A stretch of 64,000 nucleotides of DNA from JAOPZW01 sp963707695 (GTDB lineage: Bacteria; Actinomycetota; Thermoleophilia; Solirubrobacterales; Solirubrobacteraceae), in the NCBI GenBank assembly GCA_963707695.1, contig CAVPQY010000002.1:496001-560000 (forward strand), read 5' to 3'. A program made the position numbers and the translations under genes. Below, in pieces: positions 1-9,638 of this stretch. Below the pieces are notes generated by a model. That model was not told the origin of the DNA and made no database searches. It saw only the letters and a program-made list of their open reading frames with translations. Position 1 is the first letter of the stretch. The number at the start of each line of letters is the position of its first letter.

Positions 1-41
1 TGTGGCAGGGAATACGGCGCCGGCCACCCCAGCTGAGGCTT

Positions 42-83
<42 letters not shown>

Positions 84-110
84 TGTCCCTCGGAGCGACG
101 AGGGAGTGTC

Positions 111-136
111 CAAGAGCCTCCTTCGGGAGGCTCTTG
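111..136 (+). terminator. Rho-independent-type terminator behind the tRNA fragment
   Basis: An 11-bp perfect stem (CAAGAGCCTCC / GGAGGCTCTTG) with a TTCG tetraloop, followed by TCGTTG. Its position about 28 nt after the tRNA 3' end fits a tRNA terminator. The segment 78-142 (CTATG leader plus this hairpin) recurs in altered form at 19.9, 25.3 and 40.2 kb (T element). Confidence 0.75.
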
Positions 137-417
137 TCGTTGTACGGGGCAGGCAGACGCGGGCTGCCGTCGTCGTCCGCGGCAAGAGCCGCGGGCGCCG
201 CGAGAGGCAATGGACTAAAGGGGTCTGGGGTCAGCTTGAGTCCGGAGCGCTGTCGGGCTCGAGGTGGCCGGCGAACAACGGCGTCCCGCAGCCTCGAGCA
301 GGACGGCAGCATTCATGGCGCTCAGCGTCCCGCGCCGCGCTGGCGGCGCATGAAGGCGGCAGTTAGCTTTCGCGCGCGCTTCACGCTGCCTCCACGCCGC
401 GTTGGAATCGTCCGCGC
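137..417. other. Intergenic, no gene recognised
   Basis: Open frames here lack ribosome-binding sites and resemble no family I know. Nothing supported apart from serving as the upstream region of the PIG-L gene. Confidence 0.5.
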
Positions 418-1194
418 ATGACCACGGCGATCCTTTCCCCCCATCTCGATGACGCCGTGCTGTCGTGCTGGCATCTGCTCGCGCAGCCCGGCGACGTGAT
501 CGTCGTCAATGTCTTCGCCGGCGTGCCGGCAAGCAATGGGGCGCTTGCGTGGTGGGACCGGCTCACTGGCGCGAGTGATTCTGGGCAGCGCGCGCGCGAG
601 CGTGCCGAGGAGGATCGGGAGGCGCTCGCCCTCGCCGAGCGAGTGCCTGTGAACCTCGCCTTTCTCGACGAGCAGTACCGCGACGTCGAGCAGCCACTCG
701 CGCCGGTCGCCGCGCAGATCGCGCGCCGGCTCCCGCCGGGGGTGCACGTGTACGCCCCAGCCGCCTTCGGCGGTCACGCAGACCATGCGCTCGTGCGGGC
801 GGCCGGGCTCGAGTTGCGAAGGAGGGGGTTCGTGGTGTCGCTCTACGCGGATCTCCCGCACGCGACCGCTCACGGCTGGCCCGCATGGGTCACGGGCGCG
901 GGGACCGCGGCGTCCCTGGACCTCCCCGCGGCGATCTGGGACCGCACGCTTGCCGAAACCAGGCTCCCGCCGGCGACGATGGCCCGGAAGGTGCACGAGC
1001 TCGATCCACGCTGTCATGCGCGCAAGCTGGAGGCCGTGCGCGTCTACATCACGCAGCTCGAGGGTCTTGCGGAGCTTTCGGGCCGGCCGTTGACCGATCG
1101 CGAGACGCTCGGCTACGAGGTGGAGTGGAACCTGCCGGCCACCACGACGCCGTCGATCCCTCGCGCAGTCCGGCGCGTAGGCCGTCGTCCTTGA
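418..1194 (+). CDS. PIG-L (LmbE-like) family deacetylase
   Basis: A 258-residue protein of the zinc-dependent PIG-L/LmbE N-deacetylase family, which removes acetyl groups from GlcNAc-type substrates (MshB and Mca in mycothiol metabolism are relatives). The N-terminal metal motif is SPHLDDAV (residues 7-14, His9 and Asp11/Asp12), in place of the commoner AHPDDE. A second His-rich motif GGHADH lies near residues 117-122, as expected for the family. The ATG start puts the metal motif at the very N-terminus, as is normal. The substrate cannot be deduced. Its 3' end overlaps the convergent regulator reading frame by about 146 nt, so one of the two annotated 3' ends may be too long. Confidence 0.8.
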   Translation: MTTAILSPHLDDAVLSCWHLLAQPGDVIVVNVFAGVPASNGALAWWDRLTGASDSGQRARERAEEDREALALAERVPVNLAFLDEQYRDVEQPLAPVAAQIARRLPPGVHVYAPAAFGGHADHALVRAAGLELRRRGFVVSLYADLPHATAHGWPAWVTGAGTAASLDLPAAIWDRTLAETRLPPATMARKVHELDPRCHARKLEAVRVYITQLEGLAELSGRPLTDRETLGYEVEWNLPATTTPSIPRAVRRVGRRP

Positions 1195-4100
1195 GGCCGG
1201 TCGTCACGCGCTCGACGATCGCCTCGGCGATTGCCGCGTGCTCATCCGCTGCGTCCGGCCGGCCGGCAGCGCGACACGCACGCGCCAGGGCGCCATGGGC
1301 TTCCCAGCCCGGCGCAGGGATCCCGTGGGCATCGGCGGTCTCGGCGGCGCGGGCGAGCTGGGCGAAGGCCTGATCGAGCTCACCACGCGCCTCCAGACAG
1401 AGCCCCAGCACGAGTCGCGTCGTCGCGGCGGCTTCCTGCCAGCCCGACCGCTCCGCGGCCGCCAGCACCGGCCGCAGCAGCGCCTGGCCGCGCTCGGGCA
1501 TGCCGGCGGCGAGGTGCACGCGCGCCGTCGCGACGTAGGCGTGCGTGCCGAAGACAAACGCTCCGCCGGATGGCGCGCTGACCTCCACGAGGAGCTGCTC
1601 GGCACGGTCGGCGAGCGAGCGAGCAGCGTCTCGTGCCCCGAGCAGCCAACGTGCCCAGGCGAGCTGGCTCAAACAGCGGGTGAGCGCGTGCCGATCGCCG
1701 TTCTCCGTGGCCGTGGCGAGGCCACGCTCGAGAACCGCGGCAGCCGGTGCCGGGGCGCAAAGCTCGAGCAGCAGACCCCCGAGCGTCGGCGCAGTCCAGC
1801 CCTCCCAACCGATGCTGGCGCCGAGCGTCACGGCACGGCGGCCGGCAGACAAGGCTTCCTGGTAGGCGCCACGACTCCGGTGGAGCCAGCACAGCGCGTC
1901 GAGGATCAGCGGCTCGGCTCCAGGATCGCGCACGCGGCGGTTGATCGCGCCCGCCTCCGCGAGTCGCTCCGAGGCGTCGTGCCAGCGCCCGGCGCCAATG
2001 GGAACGAACGCGGATTCAAGGAGGGTCCATTGCAGGTACCAGAGGTCACCGCGTTCGCGCCAGACGCGCTCGAGCTCGTCGGTCAGCACCTTCAGCCGCG
2101 GTAGGTCGCCCAGTTGCAGCGTGGCCAGCTTGATGCTGTCCATGGCGCGCCCGATGACGCTTGGATCGCCGGTTTCGCGAGCGAGTCCGAGTGAGCGCTC
2201 CCCCAGCTCGAGCCCACGATCGAGCTTGAGCAGATGCGACGAGATCACCGCCAGCCGGTCCAGCGCGAGTGTCTGCGCGGCCTTGTCCTCGAGCTCCTGG
2301 GCGATCTCGAGCGCGGCCTCGTGGAACGCCGCCGCGACGGTGAGGTCGGAGCGCAGTCGCTTGATGCCCAGCTCGTTGAGCGTCTCCATCTCCATGACGC
2401 GATCACCGCATCGCCGGGCGCCATCGAGCACCGCCTGGAGGTCCGCTTCGGCGCCGGCGTCATCACCGGTGCGAAACAGCATGCGCCCGCGCTGGAGGAG
2501 CAATGCCCGGATCGCCGGGTCGCGGTGGACCTCGAGCCCGAGCTTCCCGCCCGCCTCGAGCGCCGCTGTGGAGTGCGCAAGCGCCGGATCGATCGCGTAG
2601 ACGCGCTGCGCCGCGGCGGCGGCGCGGGAGTGGTACTCGTAGGCCTTCGCCGTCTGCCCGGCCGCCGAGAAGTGGTGGGCGAGCGCGCTCGCACGCTCGC
2701 CCGGCGCATCGGCGACCGTGGCTTCCATCGCCTCCCCGATCAGGCGATGCAGCTGCGCACGGCGCGTGTGGGAGAGCTGCTCGATGATCGCCTCCCGGAT
2801 CAGGGCGTGAGCGAAGCTGTACTGCCCGATCGAGCCCGGCGACTCCTCGATGACGCGGGCGGCAATCGCCTGGTCGAGCGTCTCGGCGACGTCGTCGGCG
2901 GTCGTGTCGCTGATCCGCACCAGGATCTCGAGCGCGAACTCGCGCCCGGTGACGGCGGCGAACGTCAGCAGCCGTCTGCAGTTGTCGTCGAGTCGGCGCA
3001 TGCGGCGCAGGAGGACGTCCTTGACGGTCTCCGGCACACCGAGCCGCGCGATCGCGGTGCTCCAGTCATCTTCATCGACGTCGCGCAGGACCTCCTCGAC
3101 GAAGAACGGATTGCCCTCCGTGCGGTCTCGCATCGATCGCGCGAACGGCGCGGGAGCCTCGCTGGCCGCCCGCGCCGAGATCAGCTTGGCGACGTCGTCC
3201 TCTCCGAGCCCACCGATCCTCAGGCTGACCAGCACGCGCGCGCGCCGTAGCTCGGCGAGCGCCCGCGCGAGCGGGTCGGCCTCGTCCACCTCCGTCTCCC
3301 GGTATGTGCCGAGGATCAGTAGCCCGGTCTCATCGCTGGAACGCGCGACGTGACGCAGGAGCAGCAGCGTCGCGGCGTCGGCCCAGTGAAGGTCGTCGAG
3401 CACGAGGATCAGCGGTTGCGCGTCCGCGACCTCGCGCAACAGACGACGCGACCGCGTCGAACAGCTGGTACCGCTCGCGATCGGGGTTGTCGATGGTTGC
3501 GAGGGTCGACGGCTGCGGAGCCTGCTCGCCGAGCTCGGGCAGGAGCCTCGCAAGCGTCGCGCGGTGTGGCCCGACGCGAAGGCGCAGCTCGTCCAGCGGG
3601 CTCGCGGCGACGTAGTGGCCCAAGGCTTCTACGAATGGCTGATAGGGAACCAGCGACTCCTCGTAGCAGCGCCCCAGCAGGACCGCCGCGCCGTCCGCGT
3701 GGGCGGCGCGGCAGAACTCCGCCGCCAGCCGCGTCTTGCCGATCCCCGGCTCGCCGATCAGCATCGCGATACGCCGATGTCCATCACGGGCGTCGTGCCA
3801 GTGGGCTGCCAGCTCATCGAGCGTTGCGTCACGGCCTACCAGCGCCGTCGTCTCCTCGATCAGGAACGACGGCGGGAGCGGGATTCTCCGCCCCGTCGGG
3901 GACGCTGCTGAGACGACGGAGGACGGCTCGGCCGTTGCGGTTCCGTGCCGCAGCGTCTCGGCCAGCTCGCGCGTCGCCTGGGATGGCGCGATTCGCAGCT
4001 CGTCGCGCAATCGCCGGCTGAATCGCTGGTAGGTCCTGATCGCCGCCGCGTGGTCGCCGGCCGCGGCCAATCGACGCATCAACTCGCGCTGAGGCTCCTC

Positions 4101-4634
4101 GCCGAGGGGATCGAGCGTCACCTGCCGGCGCGTGAAGCCGATCGCCGCGTGAAGGTCATGCCCGCTCTCGGCTCGAACGGCAAGCCGCGCGAGGACGCCG
4201 GCCACTCGGTCGCGTTGCTCGTCGCGGCGCTGGAGGACCCAGTCGTCATCGAGCCCCGCGAGGAGGTCGCCGCTCGCGAGCTCGAGCGCCTCCTCGAACT
4301 CCTCGCGCGCCACGAGCCGATCGAATTCGGCGACGTCGGTCCACACGAGCTCCTCGGTGGCCAGGCCGACCTTGTCGCGGTTGGCGATCAGATAGCGCTC
4401 GCTGCCCGGCCCGAGCGCCCGGCGCAACGCCGACAGCGCACCGCGCAAGCTCGTGCGAGCGCTTTCGTCGAGGACGTCGGGCCAGAAGCGCGCGGCGAGC
4501 GTCGACCGGGAGTGCATCCGCCGATCAAGCGCCAACAATCCGAGGAGCGCGCGGGCGCGCCTGCTTGCGGGTTGGTCGACCGGGTTCCCATCGACCTCGA
4601 CCGTCAGATCCCCGAGCAGTCGGACCCGCAGCAT
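1049..4634 (-). pseudogene. BTAD/SARP-type AAA-ATPase transcriptional regulator, frameshifted
   Basis: A large regulator split by one base. The N-terminal frame (4634 to about 3446) has an OmpR/SARP-like winged helix (residues 1-95), a bacterial transcriptional activation (BTAD) TPR domain (100-240) and an AAA module with Walker A GEPGIGKT (294-301). The second frame continues without loss with Walker B (LILVLDDLHWAD), the rest of the ATPase and a long TPR tail. Homologous text runs on perfectly if the A at plus-strand 3446 is removed (DAVA then RLLREVADA), giving about 1190 residues. Either a sequencing or assembly error or a young null mutation. It is divergent from the hydrolase-glycosyltransferase gene across 112 bp, so it probably controls that gene. 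The extreme 3' end overlaps the PIG-L gene. Confidence 0.8.
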
Positions 4635-4746
4635 CGGGGCTAGCGTAGACCTCTGCCGCGGCCTTCACGCGAGAATCGCGACGGCTTCGCGCTCGGTGCA
4701 CGCCCGGCTGGGAAGCTGCGGTCGAGCCGGCGCGAGAGGAGCGCAC

Positions 4747-6900
4747 ATGAGCACGACCGAATCTCCGAGCGACGCCCACCTCGTCGGGACGCGAGAGCAG
4801 ACGCGCGCGCGATATCCAGACGAGGATGGCTTCGTCGAACGTGACGGGGTGCGCGTCTTCTGGGAGCGCTACGGCAACGGCCGGCCGACGGTCCTGTTCC
4901 TGCCGACGTGGTCGATCATCCACTCGCGAACGTGGAAGGCCCAGCTCCCGTACTTCGCGCGACACGCTCGCGTGGTGACGTTCGACGGCCGCGGCAACGG
5001 CCGATCCGACAGACCGCCGGAGCCCGACGCGTACCGCGAGGAGGAGTTCGCCGCCGACGCCCTGGCGGTGATGGATGCGACGGGCACCGAGCGGGCGACC
5101 TTGGTGTCGCTCTCGCGCGGCGCGGAGCGGTCGCTGCTGCTCGGCGCGCGACACCCCGACCGCGTCGACGGCATGGTGTTCATCGCGCCCGCGGTACCGC
5201 TGCCGCCAGTCGCGGCGCGCGCGAGCGCGGAGCGGGAGTTCGCCGAGCCGCGCGACGTCTACGACGGCTGGGGAAAGTGGAACAGCCACTACTGGGTCGA
5301 GCATTACGAGGACTTCCTCGAGTTCTTCTTCACGCGGGTCTTCACCGAGCCGCACTCGACCAAGCAGCGCGAGGACGCGGTCGGCTGGGCGCTCGAGACG
5401 GACGCCGAGACGTTGATCGCGAGCCAGGTCGCGCGGCGACTGCCCGACGAGGCGAGCGTGCGCGAGATTGCCGACCAGATTCGCTGCCCCGTCCTGGTGA
5501 TCCACGGGCGCGACGACGCCGTCCGCCCTCACGACTCGGGCGCCGCGCTCGCAGAGCTGATCGGCGGTGCCTTCGTGAGCCTCGAGGGATCCGGCCACTG
5601 CCCGCACGCCCGCGACCCTGTGAAGGTCAACCTGTTGCTGCGCGACTTCCTCCAGCCGCGTCGGACCCCGACGTCGGCCTGGACGCGCGCGAGGGCGCGC
5701 GGCAGGCGTGCCCTCTACATCTCCTCCCCGATCGGCCTCGGCCACGCCCAACGGGACGTGGCGATCGCCCGCGAGCTGCGCGCGCTCGTGCCGGACCTCC
5801 AGATCGACTGGCTGGCCCAGGACCCTGTGACGCGTGTCCTGGCCGGCGAAGGCGAGCGAATCCACCCGGCCAGCGCGGAGCTGGCGAACGAGTCGGCGCA
5901 CATCGAATCCGAGTCGGCCGAGCACGACCTCCATTGCTTCCAGGCGTGGCGGCGGATGGACGAGATCCTCGTCGCCAACTTCATGGTCTTCCACGACCTC
6001 GTCGAGGCCGATGCGTACGACCTGTGGATCGGCGACGAGGCGTGGGAGCTCGACTACTTCCTCCATGAGAATCCGGAGCTCAAGCGCGCCGCGTACTGCT
6101 GGCTGACCGATTTCGTCGGCTGGCTGCCGATGTCCGACGGCGGCGAGCGCGAGGCGTTCCTGACCGCCGATTACAACGCAGAGATGGTCGAGCACATCGC
6201 GCGCTTCCCGCGGCTGCGCGATCGAGCCATCTTCGTCGGCAACCCCGAGGACATCGTCCCTGATCGGCTCGGCCCGGAACTCCCCGGCATCCGCGAGTGG
6301 ACCGAGCAGCACTTCGACTTCGCGGGCTATGTCTCGGGCTTCGATCCGGCCCAGCTGGCGGATCGCGAGGCGCTGCGCGCGCAGCTTGGATACGCGCCCG
6401 ACGAGCAGGTGTGCATCGTGACCGTCGGCGGCTCCGGCGTGGGCGGCGACCTGCTGCGGCGCGTGATCGCGTCGTTCGAGGACGCCAAGCAGCGCGTGCC
6501 CGCGTTGCGGATGGTGGCGGTGGCTGGGCCCAGGATCGACCCGTCGTCGCTGCCCGAGACCCCGGGCCTCGAGGTGCGACCGTACGTGCACAACCTCTAT
6601 CGCCACCTGGCGGCGTGCGATCTCGCGGTCGTGCAAGGAGGACTGACGACGGCGATGGAGCTCACCGCGAACCGCCGGCCGTTCATCTACTTCCCGCTCG
6701 AGCACCACTTCGAGCAGAACTTCCACGTCCGCCACCGCCTCGATCACTATCGCGCTGGGCGACGCATGGACTTCGACGATTCCCCGCCGTCCGCGATCGC
6801 CGCGGCGATCGAGGAGGAGATCGGCACGGACGTCGACTACCGCCCGGTGGAGACCGACGGCGCCCACCGCGCCGCCGAGCGAATCGCCGAGATGCTCTGA
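4747..6900 (+). CDS. Alpha/beta-hydrolase fused to a GT1/MurG-like glycosyltransferase
   Basis: A 717-residue two-domain protein. Residues 20-300 form an alpha/beta hydrolase: nucleophile elbow SLSRG (Ser123, with Ser121 replacing the usual first Gly), acid in VIHGRDDAV (about 256) and base in GSGHCPH (about 284). From about residue 320 a GT-B glycosyltransferase begins with SSPIGLGHAQRD, the Gly-rich N-terminal loop of MurG/UGT-like enzymes. Its C-terminal half has GGSGVGG and a donor-site-like segment VVQGGLTTAMEL near residue 630. Start chosen at ATG 4747, preceded by GAGAGGAGCG; the frame is open further upstream but without homology. Divergent from the BTAD regulator. One chain could both hydrolyse and glycosylate a small molecule; substrate unknown. 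No stop or shift interrupts the junction. Confidence 0.8.
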   Translation: MSTTESPSDAHLVGTREQTRARYPDEDGFVERDGVRVFWERYGNGRPTVLFLPTWSIIHSRTWKAQLPYFARHARVVTFDGRGNGRSDRPPEPDAYREEEFAADALAVMDATGTERATLVSLSRGAERSLLLGARHPDRVDGMVFIAPAVPLPPVAARASAEREFAEPRDVYDGWGKWNSHYWVEHYEDFLEFFFTRVFTEPHSTKQREDAVGWALETDAETLIASQVARRLPDEASVREIADQIRCPVLVIHGRDDAVRPHDSGAALAELIGGAFVSLEGSGHCPHARDPVKVNLLLRDFLQPRRTPTSAWTRARARGRRALYISSPIGLGHAQRDVAIARELRALVPDLQIDWLAQDPVTRVLAGEGERIHPASAELANESAHIESESAEHDLHCFQAWRRMDEILVANFMVFHDLVEADAYDLWIGDEAWELDYFLHENPELKRAAYCWLTDFVGWLPMSDGGEREAFLTADYNAEMVEHIARFPRLRDRAIFVGNPEDIVPDRLGPELPGIREWTEQHFDFAGYVSGFDPAQLADREALRAQLGYAPDEQVCIVTVGGSGVGGDLLRRVIASFEDAKQRVPALRMVAVAGPRIDPSSLPETPGLEVRPYVHNLYRHLAACDLAVVQGGLTTAMELTANRRPFIYFPLEHHFEQNFHVRHRLDHYRAGRRMDFDDSPPSAIAAAIEEEIGTDVDYRPVETDGAHRAAERIAEML

Positions 6901-6999
6901 TCGCGCTGATTCACGGGGGATTCACGCCAGCTTCGCGCCGCCCGCACGGGCTGCTGGGACCTTGGGACTCGACAACCGCTCCTATCAGGAGGTCACGCC

Positions 7000-7413
7000 A
7001 TGTCCGTCGTCGAGGACCGCCATGAGGCAGATCGGGACATCGAGGAGACCTTCGGGCTCGTCCCCGAGTTCTTCCAGCGCGTTCCGGACTACCTTCTCCC
7101 GATCGAGTGGGCGAGCTTCAAGTCGCTCGTGCTCTCCGAGACCGCCATCCCCAACAAGTACAAGGAGATGATCGGTCTCGCGGTCTCGGGTGCGACCCGC
7201 TGCCGCTACTGCGCCTACTTCCACGCCGAGGCGGCGCGGCTGTTCGGCGCCACCGAGGACGAGATCACCGAGACGGCGATGATCGCGAAGAACACCATGG
7301 GCTGGAGCACGTACCTCAACACGCTCCAGTTCGACTACGACGCCTTCACGGCGGAGTTCGACCAGATCACGGCCCACATCCGGTCGCAGACGGCGGCAGG
7401 CGCGCCCGTCTGA
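7000..7413 (+). CDS. AhpD-like carboxymuconolactone decarboxylase family protein
   Basis: A 137-residue all-helical protein. CRYCAYFH (Cys68, Cys71, His75) is the redox CxxC...H motif of AhpD-type alkylhydroperoxidases in the CMD superfamily, so peroxide reduction or thiol exchange is the likely activity. Strong Shine-Dalgarno CAGGAGG just before the ATG. Length is close to single-domain AhpD-like proteins. It stands alone 99 nt after the hydrolase-glycosyltransferase gene and is convergent with the small gene that follows. The physiological electron donor cannot be told from the sequence. Confidence 0.85.
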   Translation: MSVVEDRHEADRDIEETFGLVPEFFQRVPDYLLPIEWASFKSLVLSETAIPNKYKEMIGLAVSGATRCRYCAYFHAEAARLFGATEDEITETAMIAKNTMGWSTYLNTLQFDYDAFTAEFDQITAHIRSQTAAGAPV

Positions 7414-7453
7414 TCGGATCCTCCGGCGGCTGATCCCGGTGCTGAGCCGGCGG

Positions 7454-7669
7454 TCAGCCGCCGCCCGTCGGCTCTCCTTCGAGGCGTGCCCTGGCGGAGT
7501 CGAACTCGCGCAGCACGCGCGCGAGGATCTCGACCGCTTCTGCCGGGGGCGGCTCGGGCGCCGCGCGCATCGCCTCCAGTGCCATCCGCGCACCGGCCAC
7601 CAACGCCGACAGCTCCTGACTCGTCGCCGTGACCGTGAACACGTTCTCGCGCGAACGTTCGATGCGCAC
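7454..7669 (-). CDS. Small conserved-looking hypothetical protein (71 aa)
   Basis: A 71-residue protein: a short beta-like N-terminus (FTVTATSQEL), then a helical middle rich in Ala and Leu and a polar tail. The pattern fits a class of small actinobacterial proteins with one strand pair and two helices, but I cannot name a family. Convergent with the AhpD-like gene, 40 nt between stop codons. Composition and hydrophobic spacing look coding; no membrane segment or metal motif. Confidence 0.5.
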   Translation of the reverse strand: MRIERSRENVFTVTATSQELSALVAGARMALEAMRAAPEPPPAEAVEILARVLREFDSARARLEGEPTGGG

Positions 7670-7945
7670 GGACGCATTGTGCCGGTTGCCGGCGCGCCTA
7701 CGAGGCTGGGCTGACGGTCAAAGGCTGGGAAGGCCCTCTTGGTGGACGACGAACGGCTTGCTGGGCGGGCTCGGCGCTACGCGACCACCGGCGCGAGCGC
7801 CGGTCAGCATTGGGACCAAAGTCCATGGGCGCCTCGGTGGCGCTTGCGGAGGCAGAAGCGCGAACGCGGGCTCACTCGCCGACAGTTGCGGGTTCGACGA
7901 GGCGAAGGCGCAGGTGCCGCCGGGTGGTGGCGTTGCACGGTCCGT

Positions 7946-8000
7946 CGCTCGGGGGGACGAAGCGGGCCGCCGACTCGACACCCGCGCTGGCTGGCGCGGC
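7946..8000 (+). repeat. R2 dispersed repeat, copy a
   Basis: Shares GTCGCTCG...GGAC(C/G)AAGCGGGC with copies near 13.37, 19.88, 21.22, 25.30 and 44.47 kb. The longer form, continuing through CGCCGACTCGACACCCGCGC, is seen here, at 13.4 kb and (one change) at 21.2 kb. Intergenic in every case. Confidence 0.65.
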
Positions 8001-8062
8001 CGGTGTTGTCGCGTGTCTCTCTCCGGAGAGAGACGGCGCAGAATTCCAGACGTCCGGCGGGT

Positions 8063-8097
8063 GGTGCTCGTGATGTCCTCACCTTCTATCCTCCGGG
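8063..8097. repeat. R3 repeat, copy a
   Basis: About 35 nt matching 10015-10052: GCTCGTGATGTCC, then CTCACCTT, then CCTCCGGG, with small changes between. Only two copies seen. Confidence 0.5.
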
Positions 8098-8256
8098 CAG
8101 CAGAGAGCCAGAGCTCATGGCCTGCAGAGACGGCGTCGCCGCTTGCGGCGTCGCCATTCGGCATGACGCGGATGCGCGGACGGCAGCGCTTGACCGCCGA
8201 CATGGCGTCCTGCATGGTGTCGGTTCGGTCTGGCACCAGATTTCAGAGAAGGGGTT

Positions 8257-9264
8257 ATGCGTCCCTCATTCCGTCGCCCGCGAGCCGGCTGGTCCGGCGC
8301 CCTGGCCGTGCTGGCCGTCGTGGCGTGGCCGGCGACCGCCCCGGCGGCGCCGACGGGGAGCATCGTGTTCACGAAGGCGGGGGACGTCTACCGCGCGCGC
8401 CCTGACGGCTCGCACGCTCGACGCCTGACGCGCAGCGGCAGGTCGCGCCCCTACAGGCACCCGACGCAGGCGGACGACGGCACGGTGGTGGCCGTGCGCG
8501 CCGACACGACGTTCTACCGCTTCAGCCGCAGGGGACGGCGCGTCGGTCGTGCCCGGCGGATCGCGACCGGCCTGCGTAACGCGGGCTCGCTCCACACCCT
8601 CGCCCTGTCCCCGGCGGTCTCGCCCAACGGCCGCGAGGTCGCCGTCTCCGACGTCCTCCTGCAGGGCATCTACGACCCGAGCACCGGCGCGCGCGGCATG
8701 AACCTGGTCGCGATCACCATCCAGTACCACCGCGCCGCCACGGGTCGCCGGGTTGGCCAGATCCACGTTCCCGGCGACTACTTGGAGAGCCCGTCGTGGG
8801 TGAACAACACGCGCGTCCTCTTCTTCGCGCCGCTCGTGGGCTACGCCGCCCAGGTGGACGTCGACACGCGTCACGGGCGCGCCCAGTCGTGGTTCGCGGA
8901 CGAGCTCGGCGGCGAGCCGTCCTTCGACCGCAAGCCGCTCGACGAGGGCGAGCTCACCCGGGCAGGCGACAAGCTCGCGCTGATCCGCGGCACGAACCTC
9001 GCCGGCGACTGGCAGGGATCGACGATCCAGATCTACCGGACGTCCGGCTTCGCGAACCTGCCCGTGCCCGCGTGCGCGATCGCGCACGTCGCGCCGGGCC
9101 CATTCGCCAAGCCAACGTGGTCACCGGACGGCAGCACCCTCGCCTGGAGCGACCGCAGGGGCATCTGGAGATCGCCGGTGGACACCTCGGTCGGCGGGTG
9201 CCGCCTCTCGCCCAGGCTCATCGTGTCCGGCGGGACCACCCCGGACTGGGGTCCGGCGCGCTAG
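8257..9264 (+). CDS. Secreted TolB-like beta-propeller protein
   Basis: A 335-residue protein with a Sec signal peptide (basic N-terminus, hydrophobic ALAVLAVVAW, cleavage near APAAP, residues 28-32). The body repeats WD40-like/PD40 blade signatures such as GSIVFTKAGDVYRARPDG, LSPAVSPNGREVAVS and PTWSPDGSTLAWS, so it is a beta-propeller outside the membrane. Such TolB-type proteins act as scaffolds or sugar/peptide binders; no enzyme motif is visible. Start is the first ATG, preceded by GAGAAGGGG. A second protein of the same class lies at 21.4-22.5 kb on the other strand. Confidence 0.8.
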   Translation: MRPSFRRPRAGWSGALAVLAVVAWPATAPAAPTGSIVFTKAGDVYRARPDGSHARRLTRSGRSRPYRHPTQADDGTVVAVRADTTFYRFSRRGRRVGRARRIATGLRNAGSLHTLALSPAVSPNGREVAVSDVLLQGIYDPSTGARGMNLVAITIQYHRAATGRRVGQIHVPGDYLESPSWVNNTRVLFFAPLVGYAAQVDVDTRHGRAQSWFADELGGEPSFDRKPLDEGELTRAGDKLALIRGTNLAGDWQGSTIQIYRTSGFANLPVPACAIAHVAPGPFAKPTWSPDGSTLAWSDRRGIWRSPVDTSVGGCRLSPRLIVSGGTTPDWGPAR

Positions 9265-9293
9265 GGCAGTGGAAGCGCGCTGGAAGAGACAAC

Positions 9294-9638
9294 ATTGGCT
9301 CGGCGCGCCACGAGGCGACCGCGTTCGCGCGGACGCTCGGCGCTGTCAACCCCGAGGGCGTCGGGCTGGCGGTCTCTGAGGCGGTGACCAATGCCGTCGT
9401 GCACGCCTACGTCGACGCCGCAAGGCGCGGTGACGTCGAGCTGGTCGCCGAGAGCATCCCCGACGACGGGATGCGGGTGATGGTCTGCGACGCGGGACGC
9501 GGCATGACACCGCGCCCGGACAGCCCGGGCGCCGGACTGGGCTTGCCGCTGGTCGCGTCGATCGCGCAGCGATTTGACGTGCAAGCCCGATCGGGTGGCG
9601 GCACCCGGTTGTGCATGTACTTCCAGGCCGCCTGCTGA
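9294..9638 (+). pseudogene. RsbW-like anti-sigma ATPase (HATPase), 5' end lost or start unclear
   Basis: Reads as a GHKL ATPase of the anti-sigma regulatory kinase type: SEAVTNAVVHAY (N box) and VCDAGRGM followed by GAGLGLPLV (G1/G2 boxes). The frame runs back to GSARHEATAFARTLGA, where family members normally still have about 15 residues, but no ATG, GTG or TTG occurs in frame between there and the propeller gene. The first usable codon is ATT at 9294. The gene is either 5'-truncated or uses a rare start. Follows the propeller gene by about 30 nt. Partner-switching control of a sigma factor would be the expected role if intact. Confidence 0.6.

Larger units (their letters stand above)
7670..8256. 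other. Intergenic with two dispersed repeat copies
   Basis: No gene recognised. Contains R2 copy a (about 7946-8000, core GCGGGCCGCCGACTCGACAC) and R3 copy a (8063-8097, core GCTCGTGATGTCC...CTCCGGG). The tail includes the upstream region of the propeller gene. Confidence 0.5.

Noticed and set aside
4525..6867. Very long minus-strand open frame (780 codons) opposite the hydrolase-glycosyltransferase gene
   Set aside because: Antisense shadow of a high-GC gene; the plus strand carries clear catalytic motifs of two domains, the minus frame carries none.
7739..8428. Protein-coding reading of the R2 repeat (recurring text RVGGPLGPGERR on the minus strand)
   Set aside because: Frames differ between copies and stop soon; recurrence reflects the DNA repeat, not a shared protein.
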